DNA of 34,576 nt from Mastigocoleus sp. MO_188.B34 (GTDB taxonomy: Bacteria > Cyanobacteriota > Cyanobacteriia > Cyanobacteriales > Nostocaceae), in the NCBI RefSeq assembly GCF_030065675.1, contig NZ_JASJDK010000097.1:1-34576 (forward strand). Reading direction: 5' to 3'. The notes beneath the pieces are model-generated. The model searched no databases. It saw only the letters and a list, made by a program, of their open reading frames with translations, and was not told where the DNA came from. Position numbers and translations under genes: made by a program. Below, one piece after another: positions 7,849-16,299 of this stretch (positions are counted from its first letter, which is position 1; each line of letters opens with the position of its first letter).

Positions 7849-10074
7849 TTAAATATTCTCTAAAAGGCTCGATAAAGCATTCCAAGCTGCTTGGATGATA
7901 ACTTGATAGCGTTGTTCAGATATATCAACAGTTTGTGCTTCTTGGCGATTTGCTCCCAGTAAACCGATATTTTTTCCCAACTCAACAGCTAAAACAATAC
8001 CTTCTGGATTTTTAATTCTTAATTCACCTGAAAACTGATTAGGATAAATTGCGCAGATGTAGCGACGGTGATTATACTCAAAAGAACTTTTAATTGGTTT
8101 TTTTATTACTTTGGGAAATAAATTAGAACTGTCTGGAAGCCGAACTCCTAATATCTCCAATTCGATAGTGGTGTTACCATTAAAATAGTTTTCTCGAAGT
8201 TTATAAGCAATATCTACTCGTTTTGGTAAAGGGAAATAATCGCGCCAGCGCCATGCGATCGCTTTAATTTTATGATGTCGATCACCAATGGTTTGACATA
8301 ATGTTAATTTAATATGACCTTTACCGACTGTTTTTTGGTCGAGAACCTGGACATCAGGAGTCCAAAATATCGGGTCGGGATTTTCTATCCCACAGGGTTC
8401 TAGAGTATTTAATTCCTCATAAAGTTCACGATTGATTTGATCGAAACTTACTGGAGCGTCAATTTTGAGGAGAGATTTAAGATGGTGAACTTCCAAGCAG
8501 CGGTTAGCAAATTCACTCAAACGTTGACGGAAAGCATCTAAGTTTTTTGTCGGTAAGGAAAATCCCCCCGCAGCTTTATGTCCACCATATTTACCTAACA
8601 GGTCGTCGCAAAATTCTAAGGCTTCAAATACATGGAATTCGGGAATTCCCCGCGCAGAACCGCGAATAGTTTCATTATCTTCATAGGTACCGATAAACAC
8701 CGGGACACCATAACGTTCTAATAACCGAGAAGCAACAATACCAATCACACCATGATGCCAATTTGGTTGGATAATTACCAGTACCCGGTCATCTTTGAGA
8801 GATAAAAGATATTCTGTTTCTACAACTGCGATCGCTGATTGCTCAATTTCCTCACACATTTCTTGACGCTGACGGTTAATACCCTCACATTGCATCGCAC
8901 GTTCGAGGGCTATTCCCATATCGTCGGTGGTGAGTAATTCAATAATTATTTGGGGGTCACCAATTCGACCGATCGCATTAATTCGCGGTCCCAAGCGAAA
9001 ACCAATATCTTCTGGTTTTAAAGTTTTTAAAGATTTATTATTAGGATTTTGATTTAAATTATTAGTCGTATTTGAATTTGTATTTGAGCTTGAATTTATA
9101 TTTGAGTTTGAATTTGAATTTATATGCGATCGTGAATTTGAGTTGATATTTGCGTTTGGAGTTAACGAAGAAGAATTATTTTGTGATTCCATTCCCCTTG
9201 CTTGTACCCCAGACATTTGAATTAGAGCTTGGACGCCAGGTAAACTTGATTTGGGTAATAATTGTAAACCACGTTTAAGCCAGCGACGATTCACCCCAAT
9301 CAAAGGAGCCAAATCTGCAATGGTTCCCAAAGTAAATAATTCCAGCATCGGTTTATTAATATTTTGAGCCGATCCCATTTGTTGAGCCAGACATACGGCT
9401 AAAATATATGCTACACCTACCCCAGCAACTCCATAATAAGGAGAAGCCGGTGAAATTAATTTGGGGTTGAGAATAGCATTAGCCGGGGGTAACTTTTGGG
9501 GAATATCGTGGTGGTCGGTGACAATTACTTTTAAACCAAGTTCTCTAGCTCTGGCGATCGGTTCAAATGCAGAGATACCATTATCTACCGTTAGAACTAA
9601 CCCAACACCTTCATTATGGAAATCTTCAATAATACGTTTGTTAATCCCATAGCCTTCATGCATTCTGCTGGGAATCGCATAATCTACTCGAGCGCCCAAC
9701 CAACGCAAACTTCTTAACAACAAAGCAGTAGATGTCATCCCATCAGCATCGTAGTCACCGCAAATAGCAATTTTTTCCTCTGTGGCGATACTTTGTTGTA
9801 ATAATTCCAAACTAATAGCTAGATCGGGAAATTCTTCTAATGGTGAAGGTAATTTTAATGATTCTGGACTTAAAAAGACCTGTGCATGTTCTACTGTTTC
9901 GATTCCACGATTAATTAACAGTTGATTAATGATGGGCGATAAATTCGTGGATTCAGCCAGCTTGTTTGCTAATTCTAAATTCTGCGGGTATATGTACCAG
10001 CGCTGATTAGGTAAGCGTTTGCGATTTTGTGAAATTTCGGGTTTAGAAAATTCTGATTTAGATTGATAGGTCAT
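7849..10074 (-). CDS. recJ: Single-stranded-DNA-specific exonuclease RecJ
   Basis: RecJ degrades single-stranded DNA 5' to 3' in recombination and repair in the cytoplasm. The DHH-family motifs are clear: IAICGDYDADGMTSTALLL (about residue 98, metal-binding Asp residues), LTVDNGISA, VIVTDHHDIP (the DHH itself), and GKYGGHKAAGGFSL in the DHHA1 domain. An OB-like C-terminal region follows. At 741 residues it is long for the family, partly because of an Asn/Ser-rich insertion at about residues 293-345, full of NSNSN repeats, located between the DHH core and the RLGPRINAIGR motif. The insertion is encoded by degenerate AATTTGAATTTG-like repeats and would form a flexible loop. The catalytic motifs are intact, so the enzyme should work. 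Confidence 0.95.
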   Translation of the reverse strand: MTYQSKSEFSKPEISQNRKRLPNQRWYIYPQNLELANKLAESTNLSPIINQLLINRGIETVEHAQVFLSPESLKLPSPLEEFPDLAISLELLQQSIATEEKIAICGDYDADGMTSTALLLRSLRWLGARVDYAIPSRMHEGYGINKRIIEDFHNEGVGLVLTVDNGISAFEPIARARELGLKVIVTDHHDIPQKLPPANAILNPKLISPASPYYGVAGVGVAYILAVCLAQQMGSAQNINKPMLELFTLGTIADLAPLIGVNRRWLKRGLQLLPKSSLPGVQALIQMSGVQARGMESQNNSSSLTPNANINSNSRSHINSNSNSNINSSSNTNSNTTNNLNQNPNNKSLKTLKPEDIGFRLGPRINAIGRIGDPQIIIELLTTDDMGIALERAMQCEGINRQRQEMCEEIEQSAIAVVETEYLLSLKDDRVLVIIQPNWHHGVIGIVASRLLERYGVPVFIGTYEDNETIRGSARGIPEFHVFEALEFCDDLLGKYGGHKAAGGFSLPTKNLDAFRQRLSEFANRCLEVHHLKSLLKIDAPVSFDQINRELYEELNTLEPCGIENPDPIFWTPDVQVLDQKTVGKGHIKLTLCQTIGDRHHKIKAIAWRWRDYFPLPKRVDIAYKLRENYFNGNTTIELEILGVRLPDSSNLFPKVIKKPIKSSFEYNHRRYICAIYPNQFSGELRIKNPEGIVLAVELGKNIGLLGANRQEAQTVDISEQRYQVIIQAAWNALSSLLENI
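9045..9195 (-). repeat. Low-complexity Asn/Ser-coding repeat inside recJ
   Basis: Roughly 150 bp of short degenerate repeats (6-bp period, TTTGAA/TTTGAG variants on the plus strand) encode ~50 residues dominated by Asn and Ser. It keeps the reading frame and falls between conserved blocks. It may have arisen by slippage. Confidence 0.75.
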
Positions 10075-10267
10075 TGGTAATTTGTCACTATATGTTGGTC
10101 ATTTGTCATCTGCCATTTGTTTTACATGTGCAAAAAATATCGGCGTTAACCGAAATAATGGTAACGAACGACCAACGACTAGCGACCAATTACAAATTAC
10201 ATTTACCAATTACAAATTACAAGTTAGCTGTTACCATAAATGCTCTTCCCATCACGCATAGATTACG

Positions 10268-11026
10268 ATGTCCAGAAAACCCCGTGATATCAAATCAGGA
10301 TACTGCTACCACATTACCACTCGCTGTAATAACCGTGAGTTTCGCTTAACTCGCCACGAATGTCGTCAAGTGTTCCTTTATGCGTTGAAAAAGGCATTAG
10401 AAAAGTTCAACTTTAAGCTTTATGGTTTGTGTATAATGTCGAATCATTGTCATTATTTGCTTGAACCATTGCAACCAGAAGAACTACCGAAAATAATGCA
10501 CTGGCTGAATTGGTATACTGCTATGTGCTTTAACCGAATGCTTAACCGCACCGGACATTTTTGGGAAAAAAGATATCACAGCAGTGGCTTTGAAACTACT
10601 GACTATCAAAGAGCTTTAAATACCCTCAGATACATTCATGCAAATCCCAAAACAGCGGGAATGAAAAAAGGATTCTTTTATGATTTCTCGAATTACGGCA
10701 CTCATGATAAGTTGACTACGGATGGACTTACCCAATGGCATCCTGCGTTTTTATCCCTGGGTAAATCACTGGAAGAATGTGCAGCGAGGTATCGGGGATT
10801 TTGCAAAAAATATAAACCTGCAACAAAACAATCGAAATCCTATCATTGGGGGAGCAAGCTGTTACCAAAGGTAGTGAAGAGTAAGCAGAAGAAAAAAACT
10901 TCCCCAGGACAAATGCGCCTTCCTTGGGATGATTGGGAAGTTGCGCATACTGAAGTTCAGGATGTAGCTCAAAAGTTTGTTATGGCTAACTGCTACGATC
11001 CCAAAGTTGCTATGCAGTTTTTTTGA
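10268..11026 (+). CDS. REP-associated tyrosine transposase (RayT), Y1/HUH family
   Basis: This 252-residue protein belongs to the IS200-like Y1 transposase superfamily in the solitary RayT branch. It has the N-terminal YHITTRCNNREF strand, the metal-binding HUH motif in SNHCHYLLEP (about residues 58-67), FWEKRYHSSGFET, and LRYIHANPKTAGM near residue 118, whose Tyr is the likely nucleophile. RayT proteins nick and rejoin single-stranded DNA at palindromic REP sequences instead of moving as a classical IS. The basic C-terminal tail (KSKQKKKT) is unlike most relatives. The 3' end of the gene is partly duplicated downstream (11118-11147). The ATG at 10268 has no strong ribosome site. It probably acts alone. 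Confidence 0.85.
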   Translation: MSRKPRDIKSGYCYHITTRCNNREFRLTRHECRQVFLYALKKALEKFNFKLYGLCIMSNHCHYLLEPLQPEELPKIMHWLNWYTAMCFNRMLNRTGHFWEKRYHSSGFETTDYQRALNTLRYIHANPKTAGMKKGFFYDFSNYGTHDKLTTDGLTQWHPAFLSLGKSLEECAARYRGFCKKYKPATKQSKSYHWGSKLLPKVVKSKQKKKTSPGQMRLPWDDWEVAHTEVQDVAQKFVMANCYDPKVAMQFF

Positions 11027-11147
11027 CTTTAAAAAGTTTGATTGATTCCTAAAAAGTTTGATTGATTTATTTTGACTTTTTTGTGACTTACTCTGTTCGT
11101 CTTTCAAGATGCGGCTTATCCCAAAATTGCTCCATGCAGTTTTTTTA
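10998..11147. repeat. Imperfect duplication of the RayT gene end, plus 17-bp direct repeats
   Basis: The last ~27 bases of the RayT gene (ATCCCAAAGTTGCTATGCAG followed by a T run, from 10998) recur with few changes at 11118-11147. Between them AAAAAGTTTGATTGATT occurs twice (11031-11047 and 11051-11067) with a 20-bp period. The arrangement suggests slippage or past strand processing at the gene's end. Confidence 0.7.
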
Positions 11148-11411
11148 TTTTATTTAATTTTGACTTTTTAATTTTGACTTTTGACTTTTTTTGATGGTGC
11201 CAGGTATCCACAATCAATCCTATCACAAATGAATAAAGAAGTATTGACAAATCACCTTGAAAAAACTATATTTTACTTATTCTTTTTCTTTTTTTTTATA
11301 CATTAATTTTTTTTTCCTTATCATCTTATAGTTTTTTATTATATTAAATTATTTCTCAACTTTTTCCTTCAACAATTTAAACACCATTCAACAATTTAAA
11401 CAAAAATCATT
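11027..11411. other. T-rich spacer between RayT and KAP genes
   Basis: Apart from the duplicated gene tail and direct repeats it holds TTTTGACTTT-like short repeats (11150-11190) and a very A/T-rich stretch (11260-11400). No gene is seen. The two flanking genes converge here; no clear stem-plus-T terminator was found. Confidence 0.45.
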
Positions 11412-13994
11412 CTACCCTTCTTTCAATTTAACAATTACTTCCCCTATACCTTCTCTCATACTCTCACCAAATATTTTCTTCACCATATTTAACTTATTAT
11501 TAAAATCCCCATCCCACATCCATTCTAACACTTTCAACAACACTTTATTCTCCCACCTTTCTTTCATCTGCGCACCCAATTCACTCTCCCACTTCCACCA
11601 ACTTCCTTTCCACTTTTTATTATATACTTCGTATAAGTAACACCAATGAATTAGTTTCCACACACAATATACTTCGTATAAGTAACACCAATGAATTAGT
11701 TTCTCATTATTCTTATCAAAATACTCATCATAAATTCCATCATCTCCTCTATTTAACAGTATTTCAAAGAATCCACCTTTGTTTTGTGTTACCTTTTTTT
11801 TGATTTCTGTTATTTTTTGATACCTTTCTTCTTTTATCTTTTCTTTTTTCTCTGTCGTTACTGTACGTAGTGTGTACTTCTCCCAAAGCTCTTTTATATA
11901 TTTATTATCTTTTTCTTCACCTTCACTCTGTTGTCCGTATACATATAAACTTTCTAAATCTGCTTTAAGCCACTCTTTGTTATCAAGATATTCACGCAAT
12001 TGGAAATATTCAGAAGGTATACCTTGCGGTGAAACGTCCAGAAGTTTTTTAATCGCTCCATTTCGTAGAGTATATTTATCTTCTTGATCGTTACCCCCCT
12101 TTCCCGAAGGAGACCACCTAAGAAGTGTTTTTATTTTTGGGTCACTGTTTATCCAATAATTAGCATTGCCTTTTTTCGGTCGAGAACTTGGAAGTTGTGA
12201 AGTGCTATATTCTGATTTATCTGAAAAATTTTCTAATTCAGCAAGTAGTTCATTATTTTTCTGTAGTTCAAAAAGAAGACGAGGATGTTTGAGTGTAAGT
12301 GCAACGAACTTACCTATTTGTCCTATAGTTAGCTTTTCAGATTCTTCTTTCACTCCAATAGAATAATAACAAATGTAACTCTTGAGTGTAAGTAAGTTTA
12401 TATATTGCTTTAAACGACGAGGATTGTTATCAAAAAAATCAATAACTACTTCCATAAGCTTGTTAAAAGCATCGTCTTTTTTGTTTAAACCTTTATCAAT
12501 AATGGGGAATACAGCTAAGTCTTCTGTATTTGTATCTTTTTGATTTGTATCTTTTTGATTTGTATATTTTTTTGTTCCTAGTAAGTCCTTTAATATATTT
12601 TCTTCAGAAGGTTTAGGTACTGAAAACGGTAATTGAATAAACTTTTCCATATAACTAAAACCATAGTTCAACTTGTGAATTGAACTATCATTATTGTTTG
12701 CGGAATTTTCTTGGTTTTCTTCTTGAAGGGACGGCAAAAAGTCCAGTATACCCTTTTGCTTAAATGTGATACCAGCTGCTACTTTTTCTCGATCGATACC
12801 CAAGATAAAAACTAGATTTGAGTTATTTGAAATCATCAGATTCAGAGCTTGTAATAAATCAGCTGATTTACCCAATTCACAACGGTCAAGGTCATCAATA
12901 AAAACATAAACCTTCTCATCTTTACCTACATATGCTTCCACAATCTTCCTAAAGTCTGCGTGGAAAGTCTCAATGAAAGGGACTTGAACCTGATAGTTAG
13001 GTGATTGAATAATTTTTTTTAAATCGTTTCTTAGGTCGCCAATAATATATTTTTGTAGTGAAACCCAAGAACCGATAGAAATCCCTAAAGTCCCAATAGC
13101 TCCTATAGGTGCTGCTTTCTCAACAAATGATTTTATCAATTTAGCTTGTGAACGACTAAGAATTTCAGAACCGTAAAATAGCCCCAAAAAAATAATACAA
13201 GCAAAACCGACAAAAACAAGATTAGCTAGCACAAACCGCCCAACTTTCATAATTGAAATTTCTGGTAATTGATCGTCTCCAGAGTAATTGTTCGAATAAA
13301 AGCGACTAACAAAAAGTTTAAACTTTCCACATATAACGGGTAAAAAATCACGAAAATTACGGATACGAGATGTTTGACGGATAAATTCGAGCGCAAATAC
13401 AGCCCATAAAGCTTCAGCTTTATCGTGTCTCCAAGCATTAAACCAAACTATCTGGGTTTCTTGATTTAAACTTAACTTAAATTCTGATAATCTTAATTTA
13501 AATTTTAACTTTAATTCTAATAATCTTAATTTAAATTTTAACTTTAATTCTAATAATCTTAATTTAATAAATTTAAATATCTTGAATACAAAATCATTTA
13601 TATATGGCAAGCACTTTTTGAATAAGTCATTTGATTTTTCTTGTGTTTTTCGTCTTTTACTCTCATCCTCTAGTGCTTGTGTTTCTCTTAGGTAATCTTC
13701 TTTAACCGCTTCTACTTTCTTATGAATGTCTTCCCTTTCATTTTCCCTAATTTTTATCAACTTTTTTTTCTCTAATTCTTCGGATTCCTTTTTAATCTGC
13801 GATTCAAGCTGTTTCATAAAAGAAGACTTACCACTACCCCATTCACCTTCAATAGAAATAGTTAGTGGTGCTTTCGTTTCAGGATTCGTTAAAAACTCAG
13901 CCATTGCTATAACATAAGGCTTAAAACCAAGCTTATCTTTCTCTGCTGGTAGATCGCCAGTAAGTTTGTTCTGGTTATCTTGAGATTCTGTCAT
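11412..13994 (-). CDS. KAP family P-loop NTPase, membrane-associated
   Basis: The 860-residue protein has Walker A GEWGSGKSS (residues 50-58) and Walker B VYVFIDDLDRC (about 359-369). Two hydrophobic segments (about 250-278 and 290-315) lie between them; an insertion of membrane segments into the NTPase fold marks the KAP family, named for Kidins220/ARMS and PifA. PifA of the F plasmid blocks phage T7, and many bacterial KAP proteins sit in accessory regions, so a defence role is possible but not shown. The gene is very AT-rich and carries three in-frame tandem duplications: 33-bp units coding KLRLLELKLKF, 15-bp units coding TNQKD, and a 45-bp unit coding KLIHWCYLYEVY plus linker. The C-terminal ~300 residues are charged and unrecognised. 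The neighbours give no operon partner. Confidence 0.85.
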   Translation of the reverse strand: MTESQDNQNKLTGDLPAEKDKLGFKPYVIAMAEFLTNPETKAPLTISIEGEWGSGKSSFMKQLESQIKKESEELEKKKLIKIRENEREDIHKKVEAVKEDYLRETQALEDESKRRKTQEKSNDLFKKCLPYINDFVFKIFKFIKLRLLELKLKFKLRLLELKLKFKLRLSEFKLSLNQETQIVWFNAWRHDKAEALWAVFALEFIRQTSRIRNFRDFLPVICGKFKLFVSRFYSNNYSGDDQLPEISIMKVGRFVLANLVFVGFACIIFLGLFYGSEILSRSQAKLIKSFVEKAAPIGAIGTLGISIGSWVSLQKYIIGDLRNDLKKIIQSPNYQVQVPFIETFHADFRKIVEAYVGKDEKVYVFIDDLDRCELGKSADLLQALNLMISNNSNLVFILGIDREKVAAGITFKQKGILDFLPSLQEENQENSANNNDSSIHKLNYGFSYMEKFIQLPFSVPKPSEENILKDLLGTKKYTNQKDTNQKDTNTEDLAVFPIIDKGLNKKDDAFNKLMEVVIDFFDNNPRRLKQYINLLTLKSYICYYSIGVKEESEKLTIGQIGKFVALTLKHPRLLFELQKNNELLAELENFSDKSEYSTSQLPSSRPKKGNANYWINSDPKIKTLLRWSPSGKGGNDQEDKYTLRNGAIKKLLDVSPQGIPSEYFQLREYLDNKEWLKADLESLYVYGQQSEGEEKDNKYIKELWEKYTLRTVTTEKKEKIKEERYQKITEIKKKVTQNKGGFFEILLNRGDDGIYDEYFDKNNEKLIHWCYLYEVYCVWKLIHWCYLYEVYNKKWKGSWWKWESELGAQMKERWENKVLLKVLEWMWDGDFNNKLNMVKKIFGESMREGIGEVIVKLKEG
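11622..11703 (-). repeat. In-frame 45-bp tandem duplication in the KAP gene
   Basis: A 37-bp identical block at 11622-11658 recurs at 11667-11703 (45-bp offset, 15 codons). It encodes two copies of KLIHWCYLYEVY close to the C-terminus. Confidence 0.85.
12527..12566 (-). repeat. 15-bp tandem repeat in the KAP gene
   Basis: TTTGTATCTTTTTGA is repeated twice, with a degenerate further copy, encoding TNQKDTNQKDTNTED on the minus strand. Confidence 0.75.
13481..13566 (-). repeat. 33-bp tandem repeat in the KAP gene (2.6 copies)
   Basis: Units start at 13481, 13514 and 13547 and are nearly identical. They encode the amphipathic unit KLRLLELKLKF on the minus strand, between Walker A and the first membrane segment, and would extend a Leu/Lys helix. 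Confidence 0.85.
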
Positions 13995-14126
13995 TACTGT
14001 AGAAGGTAAGAATAATTTTGCAGGATTTATGTAATATAAACTTCACAAAATAGTTGTTAGTTTCCTGATCGCTAATCTTATTGAGAAGAAAAGAAAAGCT
14101 TTTAGTGATACGTCATGGGGCTGAAG

Positions 14127-14162
14127 AAGTGCTACTACTAGTCTAAGGTCATAGTAGCACTT
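14127..14162. repeat. Hairpin with 11-bp perfect arms
   Basis: AAGTGCTACTA and TAGTAGCACTT flank a 14-base loop. No T run follows on either strand, so it is not a classical terminator. It lies upstream of the KAP gene. Confidence 0.6.
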
Positions 14163-14177
14163 AAATAAACAGTTTAA

Positions 14178-14276
14178 TTATGAGGTGTTTAGCTGTTGTT
14201 TCACCTCTACTGCACCTAAAGCTTTGAGTGTGGAAATTTCTACTGGAGTCAAACCTTTAACGACTGTGATGTTCAT
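14178..14276 (-). CDS. Unrecognised 32-residue frame, probably remnant
   Basis: A GAAGGG sequence directly precedes an ATG at 14276-14274. The frame reads MNITVVKGLTPVEISTLKAL and 12 more residues, ending at TAA (14180-14178). Its amino acid composition is protein-like and its codon use fits, but no family is recognised. Lying beside the WD40 debris, it may be the end of a destroyed gene or a small gene of its own. Confidence 0.3.
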   Translation of the reverse strand: MNITVVKGLTPVEISTLKALGAVEVKQQLNTS

Positions 14277-14317
14277 CCCTTCACAAGGTTATTCGCTTAG
14301 TTGGGGTTTTGAGGCGC

Positions 14318-14420
14318 TTACCCGTTTTGGTTGGTATCCCAAAGCTTTATTGTCTCATCATCGCTACTATTGGCAAGGGTTACCCCATCGGGACTAAAGG
14401 TGACAGAACACTGGGGAACC
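14318..14420 (-). pseudogene. WD40 repeat remnant
   Basis: Minus-strand translation gives CSVTFSPDGVTLANSSDDET followed by IKLWDTNQNG and a stop (14320-14318). This is one nearly complete WD40 blade: FSPDG, a degraded form of the usual LASGSDDxT, and IKLWD. There is no start codon or further blade upstream. Cyanobacterial WD40 genes are long, so this is the 3' scrap of one, or a copy left behind by recombination. Confidence 0.75.
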
Positions 14421-14450
14421 TATTAGGAGAAAAACTAATACTAATTAAAA

Positions 14451-14490
14451 CAGGACTTACGCAGCTATAGCTATCGTTGCGTAAGTCCTG
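14451..14490 (-). terminator. Hairpin terminator of the kinase gene, formed by a dispersed repeat
   Basis: CAGGACTTACGCA (14451-14463) and TGCGTAAGTCCTG (14478-14490) form perfect 13-bp arms around a 14-base loop. On the minus strand the hairpin starts three bases after the kinase stop codon and is followed by TTTTAATTAG. The AGGACTTACGCA arm is, from memory, a frequent cyanobacterial repeat, so a repeat may have been recruited as terminator. Confidence 0.6.
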
Positions 14491-14493
14491 CTA

Positions 14494-16299
14494 TTAAATA
14501 TTGATTTCTTGCAAAAAATCACCTGGTTGAAAATTATTAAATTGTTTTGTTGATTTTTGTGATAAAGATTTTTGAGGTTGTAAAGATTCGATTTTACTAG
14601 AAAACTTACTAGAAAACTTACTCGAAACTTTGCTCGAAACTGAATTATCTTCTGTTATTCGCGAACCTTGTTTTTCCTCATATTCCATAAGTTTTACCTG
14701 AGCGGTAGGATATGCTGAAGAATTTTTAGGAATTTGACGGAGGAATTTTAAAGCAATATCAAATCTTTGTTTCTCTGCTTGGTTGTAAGCTTGTTGCAGC
14801 AAATGGACGGAACGAATATCTCGCTTTTGCTTATATTCTGCTAGTTTTTGTTGGACTAAACTTCCTGCAGAACTTTCGGATGGAATTTTACCCAAATATT
14901 CTAAAGCGATAGCAAAATCTTTTGACTCAGCTTTTTTATAAGCTTTATTTAATAAATCCTGAGTTTGAGCTTCTATTTTAGTTTTAGCTTTTTCAACTAA
15001 CTTATCTGACTTAGATTGCCAATATAGAATATCGGGAATTAAATTTGCAGCTTGGATCGCTTCCGACCACTTCTTCTGATTCAAAGCTGTTTCGGCTGCT
15101 TGATATTGCTTTGCTGCTATTTTCCATTCATTTTCCCATTCATCAATAGTATTTTGGGCTTCCGAATAGACTTTACTACTATCAGGAATTGACCTCATTA
15201 AAGCGACTGCTCGATCTAGATCGCCCGATTGAAATTCTTCTGTTGCTTTGTATACAGCTTCGTTCCCCATATAAGTAGGAGAGTTTTGTACCAGAGAATA
15301 TACTCCCAAACCCATAACTAAAGAATTAGCCGCTAAACCAAATTTAATTCCTGCGAGAATAGAAGGTTTTGAAGATGAGGAATCTTGATCGCCATCCATC
15401 AAATCTTCATAAAAAGCACTATAATTTGGTTGAATAATCGTTGGTTTTCTAATCTCTGCTGGGGTTTGTTGCAGTGCTTGTAAAACTTCAGGTGCTGAAT
15501 TAAAACGTCGCTCGTGGTCGTAGCGTATCATTTGACTGATAACCGCAGCAAGATACTCACTAACCACGGTCTCTTTAGAACGCCAGAGGATTTCGTTAGA
15601 CTCGGGATCTACTTTTAACTGCAATGGAGTCAAACCAGTCAAAGCTTGAATCGCAATCATACCCAAAGCATAAATATCACTGTTGGGTTTTGTTTGACCG
15701 ATAAACTGTTCCGGTGGGATATATCCCAAAGAAGTTACGGGAATTCTATAAATTGGAAGTTCTGCATCAATTCCAAAATCAATTGGCTGCATAGAGCCAA
15801 AATCAATCAAGACCAACTTATTGTCAGAAATACGCCTGATTAAATTTTCCGGCTTGAGGTCGCAATGAATTACACCTCTGGCGTGAATAAATTCTAAAAT
15901 ATTTAAAACATCTTCTAAAAAAGAAATTACCTCACCTTCGCTCCAAAGATAATTTAAATCTCTTTGAACTGGTAATTCCGCACTCAATGAGTGTCCCTCG
16001 ATAAATTCTTGTACCAGATAAAACCGCTCATCTTCTTCAAAACAAGCTATCAGTTCCGGTATCTGGCTGTGGTGTCCTAGTTGAATTAAAGTTTCGGTTT
16101 CCGTGAGAAAGCGCAACCTTAATGTTTCTATGTAACTAGGTAGGGAACTACTGACTTTTAACTGTTTAACGACACATTTGGGGTTTCTTGGGTGGTCTAC
16201 ATCTACAGCTATGTATGTTTGACCAAAAACCCCCGCACCTAAGCTTTGGACAATTTGATAACGCGCTTTTAATACTTTACCGATCGTGGGGAGAGTCAT
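14494..16299 (-). CDS. Membrane Ser/Thr protein kinase (Hanks type) with repeat tail
   Basis: The kinase domain spans about residues 10-280: the glycine loop LGAGVFGQTY, Lys in CVVKQLK, the catalytic loop GVIHCDLKPENLI (about residues 141-153), DFGSMQ, and SLGYIPPEQ in the activation segment. The catalytic loop reads HCD instead of HRD, a non-RD type; Asp, Lys and Asn are kept, so activity is expected. A hydrophobic segment at about 312-336 should anchor it in the membrane. The C-terminal ~250 residues carry TPR-like units (FAIALEYLGKIP, FDIALKFLRQIP) that probably bind partners or ligands. Near the end are SSKV/SSKF four-residue repeats. The gene is followed at once by a hairpin terminator. 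Its targets are unknown. Confidence 0.9.
   Translation of the reverse strand: MTLPTIGKVLKARYQIVQSLGAGVFGQTYIAVDVDHPRNPKCVVKQLKVSSSLPSYIETLRLRFLTETETLIQLGHHSQIPELIACFEEDERFYLVQEFIEGHSLSAELPVQRDLNYLWSEGEVISFLEDVLNILEFIHARGVIHCDLKPENLIRRISDNKLVLIDFGSMQPIDFGIDAELPIYRIPVTSLGYIPPEQFIGQTKPNSDIYALGMIAIQALTGLTPLQLKVDPESNEILWRSKETVVSEYLAAVISQMIRYDHERRFNSAPEVLQALQQTPAEIRKPTIIQPNYSAFYEDLMDGDQDSSSSKPSILAGIKFGLAANSLVMGLGVYSLVQNSPTYMGNEAVYKATEEFQSGDLDRAVALMRSIPDSSKVYSEAQNTIDEWENEWKIAAKQYQAAETALNQKKWSEAIQAANLIPDILYWQSKSDKLVEKAKTKIEAQTQDLLNKAYKKAESKDFAIALEYLGKIPSESSAGSLVQQKLAEYKQKRDIRSVHLLQQAYNQAEKQRFDIALKFLRQIPKNSSAYPTAQVKLMEYEEKQGSRITEDNSVSSKVSSKFSSKFSSKIESLQPQKSLSQKSTKQFNNFQPGDFLQEINI

Larger units (their letters stand above)
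13995..14493. other. Spacer with gene debris and hairpins
   Basis: No intact large gene. It contains a hairpin with 11-bp arms (AAGTGCTACTA 14127-14137 and TAGTAGCACTT 14152-14162), a 32-codon minus-strand frame, a WD40 repeat remnant, and the 13-bp-arm hairpin next to the kinase stop codon, each listed separately where supported. Confidence 0.5.

Noticed and set aside
10074-10349. 91-residue plus-strand frame upstream of RayT
   Set aside because: It is built from repeated TTACAAATTAC spacer sequence and overlaps the RayT start in another frame.
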